Origin: Planctomycetota bacterium
Lineage (GTDB): Bacteria > Planctomycetota > Planctomycetia > Pirellulales > S012-138
Assembly: GCA_026982835.1 (NCBI GenBank)
Contig: JALSGI010000625.1
Span: forward strand, 1-13,214
Length of the DNA stretch: 13,214 nt
Direction of reading: 5' to 3'
This document shows, piece by piece, positions 5,051 through 12,931 of the stretch. Every line of letters begins with the position of its first letter. Position 1 is the first letter of the stretch. The notes under the pieces were generated by a model. The model had not been told where the DNA came from and did no database searches. It saw only the letters and a program-made list of their open reading frames with translations. A program made the translations under genes and the position numbers.

Positions 5051-7816
5051 TCACGATTGACGCAGGCGTTTGCGGGAAACCCCTTCTTTTTCGCGGGCCA
5101 GGCGATTGATAAACACCACCACGCCCATCAGCAAGGGGAAAATGGGCGGGATGGCCACCGCCATGAACTTGAACCGTCGCTGCACGGCCGCTTCCCGCTG
5201 GTTGAGTTGCAGCTGCAGGTGGCGGATCTTGCGGTCGGTTTCCCGCCGCATGCGCTGGATCCGGGCCTGGAACTGCCGGTTCACGTTTTCCATGACGATC
5301 TGCAGCTGTTGTTGGAACTCTCGCTGGTCGATCCCTTTTTGTTTGAGGATTCTTTGCACCTCCTGGTTGATTCGCTGTTCGGAGTTTTTCCGTTCGTTTT
5401 CCAACCGGGTGAGCAACTGTTGGATCTCTTCCTCCACGTCGCTGCGGTGCTTGGCCAACAGGCTTTCGATGGTTTCCAGGGTGCGATAGCGGAACTGCCG
5501 CTTGCGCACTTCCAGGAAGCGATGGTCTCCGGCCAGGTAGTCGATCATATTGTGCACGAAGGCCACGTTCTGGAAGCGGAAGTCCACGCCGACGAAGGGA
5601 TTGTTCTTTTCCTGCTGTAGCAGGTAGAACAGGGAGCTCAAGCAATCGATATCCGCCACCAGCACGACGTGGATTTCCTTCTGCTGGGAGGATTCGCCTT
5701 TGTCCTGCTGTTGCTCGTTTGCTCCTTCCTCCTGGGGTTTTCCGTCTTTCTCGTCGCCCGGGTGCAGCTGCAGGTCTTCTTTCAGCCGGCCTCGAAGTTC
5801 GGCGGCCAGCACGTAGCGTTCCCGTTCGATGCGACGCTTTTGCCGCCGCTGGGCTTCGGGAACGAAGTTTGGGCTGAACGGCGAGCGGAGGTCGCGGTAC
5901 TTGATGATGCCGGTCTTGGTTCCGGTCCGCACCAGCGGCTTGAATCGCACGCCCGTGTCCTTCCGCGCCCGGGTCATGTGTCCCGGAAACGGCAGCAACA
6001 GCTCTTGCAGGCCGGAGGTGATCGGGCAGTTCTGGGCAAAGGGATCGGGCATGGCTTCCCCTTCCCGCAGGAAGACCCATTCCACCGACAGCTCCCGCTG
6101 CAGCTTGGGATAAGGGTTGTAGTCCTGCCACACCACCTCGTCCCCGTGGAAGTTCACGCCCAGCATGGCCCACAGCGACTCGATATCCCCTTTGGGCTGT
6201 GCCGGGGAAGGCATGAAGGGATTGCTCATGGGCGGCCGCCGCGGGGCCGAAGTGGCTGGGGCCTGGATGTAGTAAGGGCAGGGGTCCTCGAAGATGGCCG
6301 TCGGCTGGCCGCTGCGCACGGCGGCGATGAAGTTCTTCATCTGCTGCGGTCCCAGCGAGCTGGGCTGGATGGCCAGCAGCACGTCATACCGCTTCGACAG
6401 CGGCGTATCCAGCGAAACGCGCTCGATGCGGTACTGTTTCTTCAACTCCGCCAGAATCCGCTCCTCGCGGCTGCTGCTCATGGTGCGCGGGTCGAAGCGG
6501 GCGTCCAGCGGTGCGTCGGTCCGCACCACGGCGATGGTTTTTCGGGGTTTGCCCGATTCGCGGGCCACGGTGGCCAGCGAGCGAATCAGCTCGTACTCCA
6601 CCGGCGTCCCCCGCCCGATGAACGGAACCACCACCTTCTCCAGCCCGCACTCGAACACCACGCCCAGGATGATCTGCTCCTGCAGATACATTCCCCGTTC
6701 GATCACATACACCTCCTCGGGCTGGATGCCGTAGAGTTCTTCCGCCTGGAGAGCTTCTTCGCTGTTGAGTGGGGTGTCGATGATCTCCACCCGCACTTTC
6801 TCCGGCGCCCGGGCGCGGAACTCCTCCAGGATGTTGAGGATGTTGAGCCGGGTCTGCACGAAGGACTCAGGCACCTGGGGGGTGAGAAAGGCGCGGATGC
6901 GTACCGGCCGGGGCGGGTTCAGTTCTCGCAGCAGCCGAATCGTATCCTCGGAAAGGGAGTTGATCCGCTCGCTGGTCACATCCAGCCGCATGCCGGTGTA
7001 GCTCAACAGGACCACCACCGAGGCGGCCGAGACGACCAGGGCCAGCGTGCGTTGCAGGTAGTGCCAGCCCAGCGGGGGCGAGTCGGGACCCCCGCGCCAG
7101 TGCCGCCGCCCGATGAGCACCACGCACAAGTAGAGCGAAACGGCGGCAATGCCCAGGAAGTAGGCCAGGCTGGAGAGGCTCAGCACCCCTCGGCCCAGGT
7201 CGGCAAACTGGGCGCCGATGCTCCAGCGTTTCAGGGCCACGGCCGGCGGGCCGCTGAAGACCAGGTCGGCCTTGTCCAGGAACACCAGCGGGGCGTTGAA
7301 CAGCGCGCCCAGGATAAAGGCGATCGTCATGTTGCTGGTCAGAAACGAGCCGACCATCCCCACGGCCAGCATGGCCACCCCCACCAGCCAGTAGCCGAAG
7401 TAGATGCCGAAGAACAGTCCCAGGTCCGGGCTGCCCAACCCCACCAGCACCAGCAGGTTGCACACCATCGAAAACAGCAAGCTCACCGAGTAGATGGCCA
7501 CCGCGGCCAGGAACTTGCCCAGCACCACCTCCAGGTCGCTGGCGGGAATGGTCAACAGCAGCTCGTCGGTCCCCAGCCGCCGCTCCTCGGCCCAAATGCC
7601 CATCGTGATGGCCGGAATGAACACCAGCAGGATGTAGGGCAGGTACTTGTTCAGCTGGTCCAGGCTGGCCAGGTTGTTGGCCCAAAACTCGTGCGGCCAA
7701 AAAGCAGCAAACCCGCTCAGCAACACGAACACGCAGAGGAAGACGTATCCGGTGGGGTTGCTGAAGTAGGCCACGAAGTTGCGGCGGAAGATGGAAAAGA
7801 CAACGTGGGCTTTCAT
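5051..7816 (-). CDS. ABC-2 permease fused to GldG-like auxiliary domain (GldF-GldG fusion)
   Basis: The 921-residue product joins two parts that are separate genes (gldF and gldG) in Bacteroidetes. Residues 1-275 form an ABC-2 permease with about seven hydrophobic segments (roughly 23-40, 61-76, 102-126, 133-156, 160-182, 215-236, 256-273) and the cytoplasmic motif WAEERRLGTDELLLTIPAS (75-93). Residues 280-770 form the GldG/ABC-transporter-auxiliary domain, beginning TSERINSLSEDTIRLLREL and including VEIIDTP (343-349), IAVVRTD (428-434) and YDVLLAIQP (477-485). A Gln/Glu/Lys-rich insert lies at 685-713. A long coiled coil follows (about 780-875), then a final membrane segment (884-904). The start has an AAGGA about 11 nt upstream. 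The gene sits 48 bp after the ATPase gene and 79 bp before the DUF4340 gene. The substrate is unknown; gliding cannot be assumed, because no other gliding or type IX secretion genes are visible. Confidence 0.9.
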   Translation of the reverse strand: MKAHVVFSIFRRNFVAYFSNPTGYVFLCVFVLLSGFAAFWPHEFWANNLASLDQLNKYLPYILLVFIPAITMGIWAEERRLGTDELLLTIPASDLEVVLGKFLAAVAIYSVSLLFSMVCNLLVLVGLGSPDLGLFFGIYFGYWLVGVAMLAVGMVGSFLTSNMTIAFILGALFNAPLVFLDKADLVFSGPPAVALKRWSIGAQFADLGRGVLSLSSLAYFLGIAAVSLYLCVVLIGRRHWRGGPDSPPLGWHYLQRTLALVVSAASVVVLLSYTGMRLDVTSERINSLSEDTIRLLRELNPPRPVRIRAFLTPQVPESFVQTRLNILNILEEFRARAPEKVRVEIIDTPLNSEEALQAEELYGIQPEEVYVIERGMYLQEQIILGVVFECGLEKVVVPFIGRGTPVEYELIRSLATVARESGKPRKTIAVVRTDAPLDARFDPRTMSSSREERILAELKKQYRIERVSLDTPLSKRYDVLLAIQPSSLGPQQMKNFIAAVRSGQPTAIFEDPCPYYIQAPATSAPRRPPMSNPFMPSPAQPKGDIESLWAMLGVNFHGDEVVWQDYNPYPKLQRELSVEWVFLREGEAMPDPFAQNCPITSGLQELLLPFPGHMTRARKDTGVRFKPLVRTGTKTGIIKYRDLRSPFSPNFVPEAQRRQKRRIERERYVLAAELRGRLKEDLQLHPGDEKDGKPQEEGANEQQQDKGESSQQKEIHVVLVADIDCLSSLFYLLQQEKNNPFVGVDFRFQNVAFVHNMIDYLAGDHRFLEVRKRQFRYRTLETIESLLAKHRSDVEEEIQQLLTRLENERKNSEQRINQEVQRILKQKGIDQREFQQQLQIVMENVNRQFQARIQRMRRETDRKIRHLQLQLNQREAAVQRRFKFMAVAIPPIFPLLMGVVVFINRLAREKEGVSRKRLRQS

Positions 7817-7864
7817 GGTGGCGTGTATCCTTCGCAGCGTGGAAAGGGTTGCCTCCCAAGCCTC

Positions 7865-8701
7865 CTACTCCACGGCACTCAATTCATGGAACCGCTCGTC
7901 CAGGGGCTTGCCCTGGGCGAATTCGCTCAAGGGTCCGTCGTAGCGCAGCCGGCCTTCGGAGATAAACAACACCCGGCTGCACATGGCCTCCACCTCCTGC
8001 AAAATGTGCGTGGAGAGCAAAATCGTGTGATCCCGACCCAGACGGCGGATCGTCTCCCGTACTTCCCGAATCTGGTTCGGGTCCAGCCCGGATGTCGGCT
8101 CATCCAGGATGAGCACGTCCGGATCGTGCAGCAGCGCCTGGGCCATGCCCACACGCTGCCGATACCCTCGGGACAGCTTCCCGATCGGCTTGCCGATCAC
8201 CGCGTGCAGATCGCACAGATCCACCACCGCCTCGATCCGCCCCCGGGCGTAGTCTCGGGACAGTCCGCGGGCCGAAGCGAAAAACTCCAGCAGCTCCCGC
8301 GGGGTCATGTCCAGGTACAGCGGGCCGTTTTCCGGCAAGTAGCCCAGGTGGCGGCTCCCCTCCAGACGCTCGGTGGCCATGTCGTAACCGGCAATGTAAG
8401 CCACGCCTCGGGAGGGGGCCAGGTAGCCGGTCAGCAGCTTCATGGTGGTGCTTTTGCCGGCTCCGTTGGGGCCAAGGAAAGCCACCACCTCTCCGCGGTG
8501 CACCTGGAAGGTGACCCCTTCGATGGCTGCAAACTGGCCGTAGTATTTGCACAGTCCGCGGGCCTCGATCATCACCTCGGCATCGGCGGCCTCTTGGGCC
8601 TGCTGGGGTTGTTCCGCGGGGTTTTGTTCCAAGGGGCTCGAATCGGGCGGGTTTTGCTGGGGGGAGTGCTCCGCTTCCGCAGAGGGAGAAGGTTCGCTCA
8701 T
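7865..8701 (-). CDS. ABC-2 type transporter ATP-binding protein (GldA-like)
   Basis: The ATPase partner of the adjacent permease fusion; it binds and hydrolyses ATP at the cytoplasmic face. In the 278-residue form, Walker A is GPNGAGKST (77-85) and the Q-loop is replaced by YLPENGPLY (121-129), a form usual in GldA/NosF-type ATPases. The signature is LSRGYRQRVG (176-185), Walker B plus D-loop is VLILDEPTSGLD (196-207), and the H-loop is H232 in LLSTH. The ATG at 8701 is chosen because CAGGAG lies about 10 nt upstream. An in-frame ATG at 8770 would add 23 residues but has no such site and falls in a predicted leader hairpin. Residues 3-42 are a Pro/Gln/Glu/Ser-rich extension unusual for the family and probably disordered. 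First gene of the operon. Confidence 0.93.
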   Translation of the reverse strand: MSEPSPSAEAEHSPQQNPPDSSPLEQNPAEQPQQAQEAADAEVMIEARGLCKYYGQFAAIEGVTFQVHRGEVVAFLGPNGAGKSTTMKLLTGYLAPSRGVAYIAGYDMATERLEGSRHLGYLPENGPLYLDMTPRELLEFFASARGLSRDYARGRIEAVVDLCDLHAVIGKPIGKLSRGYRQRVGMAQALLHDPDVLILDEPTSGLDPNQIREVRETIRRLGRDHTILLSTHILQEVEAMCSRVLFISEGRLRYDGPLSEFAQGKPLDERFHELSAVE

Positions 8702-8925
8702 CGCACGCGACTCCTGTGCCAAGCCAGGGAAGGATTCGACGATTATCGAGCTTGGGGCGGGAGTCCCCAAGCGACGGTTCCGAACTCGTAACTCCAGCCA
8801 GAACCCTGCTGGGCTCTATAATAAACTTGCCAAAAGGTCCGCTCTCTGTTGCCGAGAAAGCACCACCTTTTGGCTGGGCGGGGCCGCCTGCCCGTACCGA
8901 ACAGGCGCAGATACATCTCCTTAGC
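8702..8925 (-). promoter_or_regulatory. Structured 5' leader of the Gld-type operon
   Basis: About 220 nt lie between a candidate start point and the ATPase start codon. Three inverted repeats could fold in the mRNA. One is GCTTGGGG / CCCCAAGC (8750-8757 with 8765-8772, 8 bp). A second is CCAAAAGGT / ACCTTTTGG (8830-8838 with 8865-8873, 9 bp), which encloses a further CTCTC/GAGA-type inner stem. The third is CGCCTG / CAGGCG (8885-8890 with 8902-8907). I do not recognise a known riboswitch or RNA family. The leader could equally be a separate small RNA, because TATAAT at 8817-8822 on the + strand lies just before the 9-bp hairpin. Confidence 0.4.
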
Positions 8926-8931
8926 TACTAT

Positions 8932-8959
8932 AATTTACCGCAAGTGTCCGCTTTGCCAA
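8932..8959 (-). promoter_or_regulatory. Candidate promoter for the Gld-type operon
   Basis: On the - strand, TTGGCA (8954-8959, five of six matches to the sigma-70 -35 box) is followed after 16 bp by TAAATT (8932-8937, four of six to the -10 box). The start point would be near 8925. The spacing is good, but the -10 is only moderate. Confidence 0.35.
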
Positions 8960-9111
8960 GGTTTTCCATCGAAGGCACCCGGACCTCGCCCGCAGAACCC
9001 AGCCCAGGGCCACTGGCCCCCGGAGGATCTGGTTCCCCGGCTACGGCAGTTCCGCCATCGGGAGGCGGAGTCCCTGCCGGGAAAAACCGCCCGCTCTCCC
9101 CGCTTTTCCCC

Positions 9112-9146
9112 AAAGAAACAAACCGCCTGGCCTGGGGACCAAGCGG
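9112..9146 (-). terminator. Rho-independent terminator of tRNA-Pro
   Basis: On the - strand, CCGCTTGG pairs with CCAGGCGG (8 bp with one G-T) around an 8-nt loop (9123-9146). TTTGTTTCTTT (9112-9122) follows at once. It starts 12 nt after the tRNA 3' end. A competing 5-bp hairpin GGACC/GGTCC (9136-9149) overlaps it. Confidence 0.65.
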
Positions 9147-9157
9147 TCCGGCTAGAG

Positions 9158-9232
9158 TCGGGGCGACTGGATTTGAACCAGCGACCTCTACGTCCCGAAC
9201 GTAGCGCTCTAGCCAGGCTGAGCTACGCCCCG
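9158..9232 (-). tRNA. tRNA-Pro (anticodon CGG)
   Basis: The 75-nt minus-strand sequence folds as a full cloverleaf. The acceptor stem is CGGGGCG/CGCCCCG with discriminator A, and the D stem is GCTC/GAGC. The anticodon stem is CTACG/CGTAG around loop TTCGGGA, giving anticodon CGG for CCG codons. The variable loop is AGGTC and the T arm is GCTGG-TTCAAAT-CCAGT. The 3' CCA is not encoded, since CTC follows the discriminator. It stands alone between the divergent Gld-type operon and nuoI and has its own terminator. Confidence 0.95.
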
Positions 9233-9244
9233 AATCTCTGGAGT

Positions 9245-9273
9245 ATTCTAACCCCCCGGAGGCTTCGGGAAAA
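9245..9273 (-). promoter_or_regulatory. Candidate promoter of tRNA-Pro
   Basis: On the - strand TAGAAT (9245-9250, five of six to the -10 box) lies about 13 bp upstream of the mature tRNA end. TTTTCC (9268-9273) is a weak -35 at 17-bp spacing. The position suits a short 5' leader. Confidence 0.4.
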
Positions 9274-9333
9274 GGCCACCCGAGGACGGAAAACCACCAT
9301 CCCCCATCTCCAGGCAGGGAGGGCTGGCTCCGC

Positions 9334-9361
9334 TTGCGGTTCGCCCCAGGGTGCCTATAAT
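9334..9361 (+). promoter_or_regulatory. Candidate promoter for nuoI
   Basis: A perfect -10 box TATAAT (9356-9361) is preceded by TTGCGG (9334-9339) at 16-bp spacing. The start point would be near 9368, about 40 nt before the nuoI start codon. The rest of the gap from 9233 to 9408 shows nothing else I can name. Confidence 0.5.
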
Positions 9362-9408
9362 TCCAGTGGACTTAGTGACTCCCTCCCAGTGCTGGCAAAG
9401 GACCGTCC

Positions 9409-9954
9409 ATGAGCGCCCTTGGCGGGTTTTTCGGCTGGTTGCGGGACATTTACGAGGCGGTCACCACCGTGGCCCAAGGGATGTGGGTCACACTGCGCAC
9501 CTGGCTTGTGACTTACGACCCGGACCGCCGCACGTTCGTCGAACGCTACGTTTATCCCGAACTGCCCGTACCGGTGGCCCCTCGTTATCGGGGGTTCCAC
9601 CGCTACGACCTGACCACCTGCATCGCCTGCGATCAGTGTGCCAAGGCCTGTCCGGTGGATTGCATTTATATTGGTAAAGAGCGGGTGCCGGGGGCCAAGG
9701 GGTTTCGCGTCACCACCTTCACCATCGACTACACCAAGTGCATGTTCTGCGCCCTGTGCGTGGAGCCCTGCCCGGTGGATTGCATCTTCATGGGAGCCAC
9801 CCATGACCTGAGCTGCTACAGCCGCGACGGGTGCATTGTGGACTTCTCGCGGCTGCCCACCGAGATCGCCTGGGGGCGGGCCACGCTCAACCCGGCCGCC
9901 GTGGCCCAATCCAAGACGATCCTGGAGCCGGTTCACGGAGGGCCGAACCAGTAA
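9409..9954 (+). CDS. nuoI: NADH-quinone oxidoreductase subunit I (2x[4Fe-4S] ferredoxin-like)
   Basis: NuoI carries the N6a and N6b clusters that pass electrons along the peripheral arm of complex I towards quinone at the membrane. The 181-residue product has two classical 2[4Fe-4S] motifs: C71-C74-C77-C81 with C85 (CIACDQCAKACPVDC), and C111-C114-C117-C121 with C125 (CMFCALCVEPCPVDC). The N-terminal amphipathic segment (about 7-35, with GMWVTLRTWL) and the block RGFHRYDLTTC before the first motif fit NuoI/NdhI rather than a free ferredoxin. AAAGGA lies a few bases before the ATG. The usual nuoH and nuoJ neighbours are absent: upstream is a tRNA on the other strand, and downstream is a DUF2203 gene after 73 bp. 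It is therefore a detached nuoI, either the only copy or a second one; the sequence cannot tell which. Confidence 0.92.
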   Translation: MSALGGFFGWLRDIYEAVTTVAQGMWVTLRTWLVTYDPDRRTFVERYVYPELPVPVAPRYRGFHRYDLTTCIACDQCAKACPVDCIYIGKERVPGAKGFRVTTFTIDYTKCMFCALCVEPCPVDCIFMGATHDLSCYSRDGCIVDFSRLPTEIAWGRATLNPAAVAQSKTILEPVHGGPNQ

Positions 9955-10027
9955 CCGGCCCCGGGGCTGCATGCCTCCTTCGGTTGCGGCTGCCCCTGGG
10001 CCCCCTCCAACCTGAGAGTGTGCCGCC

Positions 10028-10486
10028 ATGACGCCCACACCCGTGGAACTCCCGCCGGACCACCCCTACTACGGACGCAAGCTGTTCACCGTCGAAGAGG
10101 CCAACGCCACGCTGCCGCTGGTGCGGGCCATCGCCAAGGACCTGGCCGAGTTGTCCCGGGACGTAATCGAACGCCGCCAGCGGGTGGCCGCCCTGCTGGA
10201 GGCCCGACCGGCAAAAGACCACGAACTTTACCGCGAAGAGCTGGAGCAAATCCAGCAAGAACTCCAGCAGGATGTGCAAAAACTCCAGGAGTACATCGAG
10301 GAGCTGCGCCAGCTGGGCGTGGAGCCCAAAAACGGTCCCGAAGGACTGGTCGATTTCCCCTCCTGGATGGACGGCCGCGTGGTCTATCTGTGCTGGAAGC
10401 TGGACGAGCCGGAAATCCTCTACTGGCACGAACTGGACGCCGGATTCGCCGGGCGGCAGCCACTGCCGGCGGCCACTTCCTCGTAG
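10028..10486 (+). CDS. DUF2203 domain-containing protein
   Basis: A 152-residue protein of the DUF2203 family, whose function is not known. The family-like start KLFTVEEANATLPLVRAIAKDL (18-39) leads into a long helical, heptad-like region (about 38-103, rich in Glu, Gln and Leu). The conserved-looking block GPEGLVDFPSWMDGRVVYLCWKLDEPEILYWHELDAGFAGRQPL (103-146) follows; DFP, YLCWK and the W-H-x-x-D-x-G-F-A-G-R end are typical. There is no signal peptide or membrane segment. GAGAG lies about 9 nt before the ATG. It follows nuoI by 73 bp on the same strand and may be cotranscribed with it; repeat cluster 2 lies downstream. Confidence 0.85.
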   Translation: MTPTPVELPPDHPYYGRKLFTVEEANATLPLVRAIAKDLAELSRDVIERRQRVAALLEARPAKDHELYREELEQIQQELQQDVQKLQEYIEELRQLGVEPKNGPEGLVDFPSWMDGRVVYLCWKLDEPEILYWHELDAGFAGRQPLPAATSS

Positions 10487-10523
10487 CTGTATCAGCACCG
10501 GCGAGCCCCGAACTTCCAGCACC

Positions 10524-10549
10524 AGCGAGCCGCCGGCGTAAGCCGGCGG
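10524..10549 (-). repeat. CTCGCC hairpin G (stem type CCGCCGGC)
   Basis: AGCGAG (one change from the usual GGCGAG) then CCGCCGGC/GTAA/GCCGGCGG, a perfect 8-bp stem. Hairpin H starts two bases after its end. Confidence 0.85.
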
Positions 10550-10551
10550 TT

Positions 10552-10577
10552 AGCGAGCCGGGAGCGTAAGCTCCCGG
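10552..10577 (-). repeat. CTCGCC hairpin H (stem type CCGGGAGC)
   Basis: AGCGAG then CCGGGAGC/GTAA/GCTCCCGG. It shares the AGCGAG flank variant with its neighbour G and its stem with C and I. Confidence 0.85.
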
Positions 10578-10600
10578 AGGCGGCCGGGCCGCAGCCACTG

Positions 10601-10614
10601 GGAGCTTCCGCTCC
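10601..10614 (+). repeat. TTCC-loop mini-hairpin, copy 1
   Basis: GGAGC/TTCC/GCTCC, a perfect 5-bp stem. Related copies are at 10789 and 12932. Confidence 0.5.
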
Positions 10615-10643
10615 ACAGCAAGAATAAACGCCAAACAACCAAC

Positions 10644-10669
10644 GGCGAGCCGGGAGCGTAAGCTCCCGG
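10644..10669 (-). repeat. CTCGCC hairpin I (stem type CCGGGAGC)
   Basis: GGCGAG (10644-10649) then CCGGGAGC/GTAA/GCTCCCGG, identical to C in flank, stem and loop. Confidence 0.85.
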
Positions 10670-10705
10670 AGACGATAAGAAAGCGGCGCATGAGTGCCGT
10701 GCTCT

Positions 10706-10730
10706 CCGTGGGCTTACGCCCACGGCTCGC
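10706..10730 (+). repeat. CTCGCC hairpin J (stem type CCGTGGGC)
   Basis: CCGTGGGC/TTAC/GCCCACGG, perfect over 8 bp, then CTCGC-GG in place of CTCGCC. The only member of its stem type in the window. TGCAAGAA follows shortly after, as it does near hairpins B and K. Confidence 0.8.
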
Positions 10731-10762
10731 GGCTGCAAGAACCAGCGCCAGCGGCAACACAA

Positions 10763-10788
10763 CCGCGTGCTCACGCACGCGGCTCGCC
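10763..10788 (+). repeat. CTCGCC hairpin K (stem type CCGCGTGC)
   Basis: CCGCGTGC/TCAC/GCACGCGG then CTCGCC. Inverted copy of hairpin A with matching flanks. Confidence 0.85.
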
Positions 10789-10802
10789 GGTGCTTCCGCA
10801 CC
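10789..10802 (+). repeat. TTCC-loop mini-hairpin, copy 2
   Basis: GGTGC/TTCC/GCACC, directly abutting the CTCGCC flank of hairpin K. Its third pair is T-A where the copy at 10601 has A-T, so both arms changed. Confidence 0.5.
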
Positions 10803-10807
10803 AGTGC

Positions 10808-10824
10808 AAGAAAAAACGTTTCTT
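10808..10824 (+). repeat. AAGAAR/AAACG/YTTCTT hairpin, copy 2
   Basis: AAGAAA (10808-10813) and TTTCTT (10819-10824) around loop AAACG. TGC precedes it, as near hairpin B. Confidence 0.6.
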
Positions 10825-10833
10825 CTGGCAATC

Positions 10834-10859
10834 GGCGAGCCGCCGACTTGAGTCGGCGG
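10834..10859 (-). repeat. CTCGCC hairpin M (stem type CCGCCGAC)
   Basis: GGCGAG then CCGCCGAC/TTGA/GTCGGCGG, perfect over 8 bp. Its loop reads TCAA on the other strand. It is the intact counterpart of decayed hairpin E. Confidence 0.85.
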
Positions 10860-10980
10860 AGGAAAACAAGCAAACGCGTCTGCCCGCCTCGCTTTACCCC
10901 CTGGGGCAAAAGCGGTAAAACCAGCGGTGTCCTGCGTCCTCTACCCCGGTGAACGGATGCACTCTCTTGGGAGCCTGACC

Positions 10981-12681
<1,701 letters not shown>

Positions 12682-12798
12682 CGGCCCGTTGAAAAACGCA
12701 AGTTGGGGAGGGCGAGGCTCCTGCCAAGCCGCTTTTTTTCAGCAGACGCGAGGAATGCCATAACTCGTTTCATTTCAGGTGGACTTTTTCAACGGGTT
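12682..12798. mobile_element. MITE-like element with terminal inverted repeats
   Basis: CCCGTTGAAAAA (12685-12696) and TTTTTCAACGGG (12785-12796) are a perfect 12-bp inverted repeat near the ends of a roughly 117-bp non-coding segment. GCTAA occurs immediately on both sides (12677-12681 and 12799-12803) and may be a 5-bp target duplication; the left copy contains the glnS stop codon TAA. The two ends differ by one base in length outside the inverted repeat, so the exact boundaries are uncertain. There is no transposase. Confidence 0.5.
12712..12739 (+). terminator. Candidate terminator of glnS inside the MITE-like element
   Basis: GGCT (12716-12719) pairs with AGCC (12727-12730), extended by GC/GC across a 2-nt bulge. 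Seven T residues follow (12733-12739). The stem is short, so termination may be partial; it begins about 30 bp after the glnS stop. Confidence 0.4.
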
Positions 12799-12845
12799 GC
12801 TAAACCTCCAGCAGCCGCCGAAGGTAAAAGTGGAAAAGGGGGCTT

Positions 12846-12871
12846 GGCGAGCCGTCGGCCTCAGCCGGCGG
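12846..12871 (-). repeat. CTCGCC hairpin O
   Basis: GGCGAG then CCGTCGGC/CTCA/GCCGGCGG, 8 bp with one G-T pair. The T-G pair marks a single uncompensated change in an otherwise CCGCCGGC-type stem. Confidence 0.75.
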
Positions 12872-12903
12872 AGAAAAGTAATGAAACTCGTTTATTTGGC
12901 TCT

Positions 12904-12929
12904 CCCCGGACTGAAGTCCGGGGCTCGCC
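12904..12929 (+). repeat. CTCGCC hairpin N (stem type CCCCGGAC)
   Basis: CCCCGGAC/TGAA/GTCCGGGG then CTCGCC. Same loop and left flank as hairpin D, with G-C replaced by A-T at the seventh stem pair. Confidence 0.85.
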
Positions 12930-12931
12930 AA

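Larger units (their letters stand above)
10487..10980. other. Gene-free hairpin-repeat cluster 2
   Basis: Between DUF2203 and glnS there is no credible gene; open frames here are Arg/Pro/Ala-rich and run through the inverted repeats. Six intact CTCGCC-family hairpins, two TTCC-loop mini-hairpins and one AAGAAA/TTTCTT hairpin occupy about half the sequence. They face both ways and are irregularly spaced. I see no clear glnS promoter. Confidence 0.75.

Noticed and set aside
5669..8791. 1040-codon + strand open frame
   Set aside because: Antisense to the permease fusion and ATPase genes. It is His/Gln/Arg/Gly-rich with no motif, a typical shadow of a high-GC coding strand.
8743..8916. 57-codon - strand frame starting just after AAGGAG, in the operon leader
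   Set aside because: The AAGGAG touches the ATG with no spacer, the product (MYLRLFGTGRRPRP...) is Arg/Trp-rich without a motif, and it spans the hairpins. A leader peptide cannot be excluded, but nothing supports it.
8817..8934. Two + strand TATAAT boxes (8817-8822 and 8929-8934) as promoters of a gene
   Set aside because: Neither has a -35 box at proper spacing, and no + strand gene follows before nuoI, which has a better promoter of its own. Kept only as a hint of a possible small RNA.
8716..9204. 162-codon + strand open frame ending in GATGFEPATSTSRT
   Set aside because: Its C-terminus is the reverse strand of tRNA-Pro, a well-known source of false proteins. The rest crosses the operon leader and has no recognisable domain.
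8849..9412. 187-codon + strand open frame containing LDLNQRPLRPERSA
   Set aside because: The same tRNA-antisense artefact in another frame.
10524..10859. Possible CRISPR array in cluster 2
   Set aside because: Units differ in stem sequence, face both ways and are irregularly spaced; there are no uniform direct repeats or spacers and no cas genes.
10086..10909. Minus-strand frames of 230 and 119 codons over DUF2203 and cluster 2
   Set aside because: They run through repeats and antisense to DUF2203. Recurrent peptides such as GSLRSRLA and GAYAPGS come from the hairpin repeats, not from protein homology.
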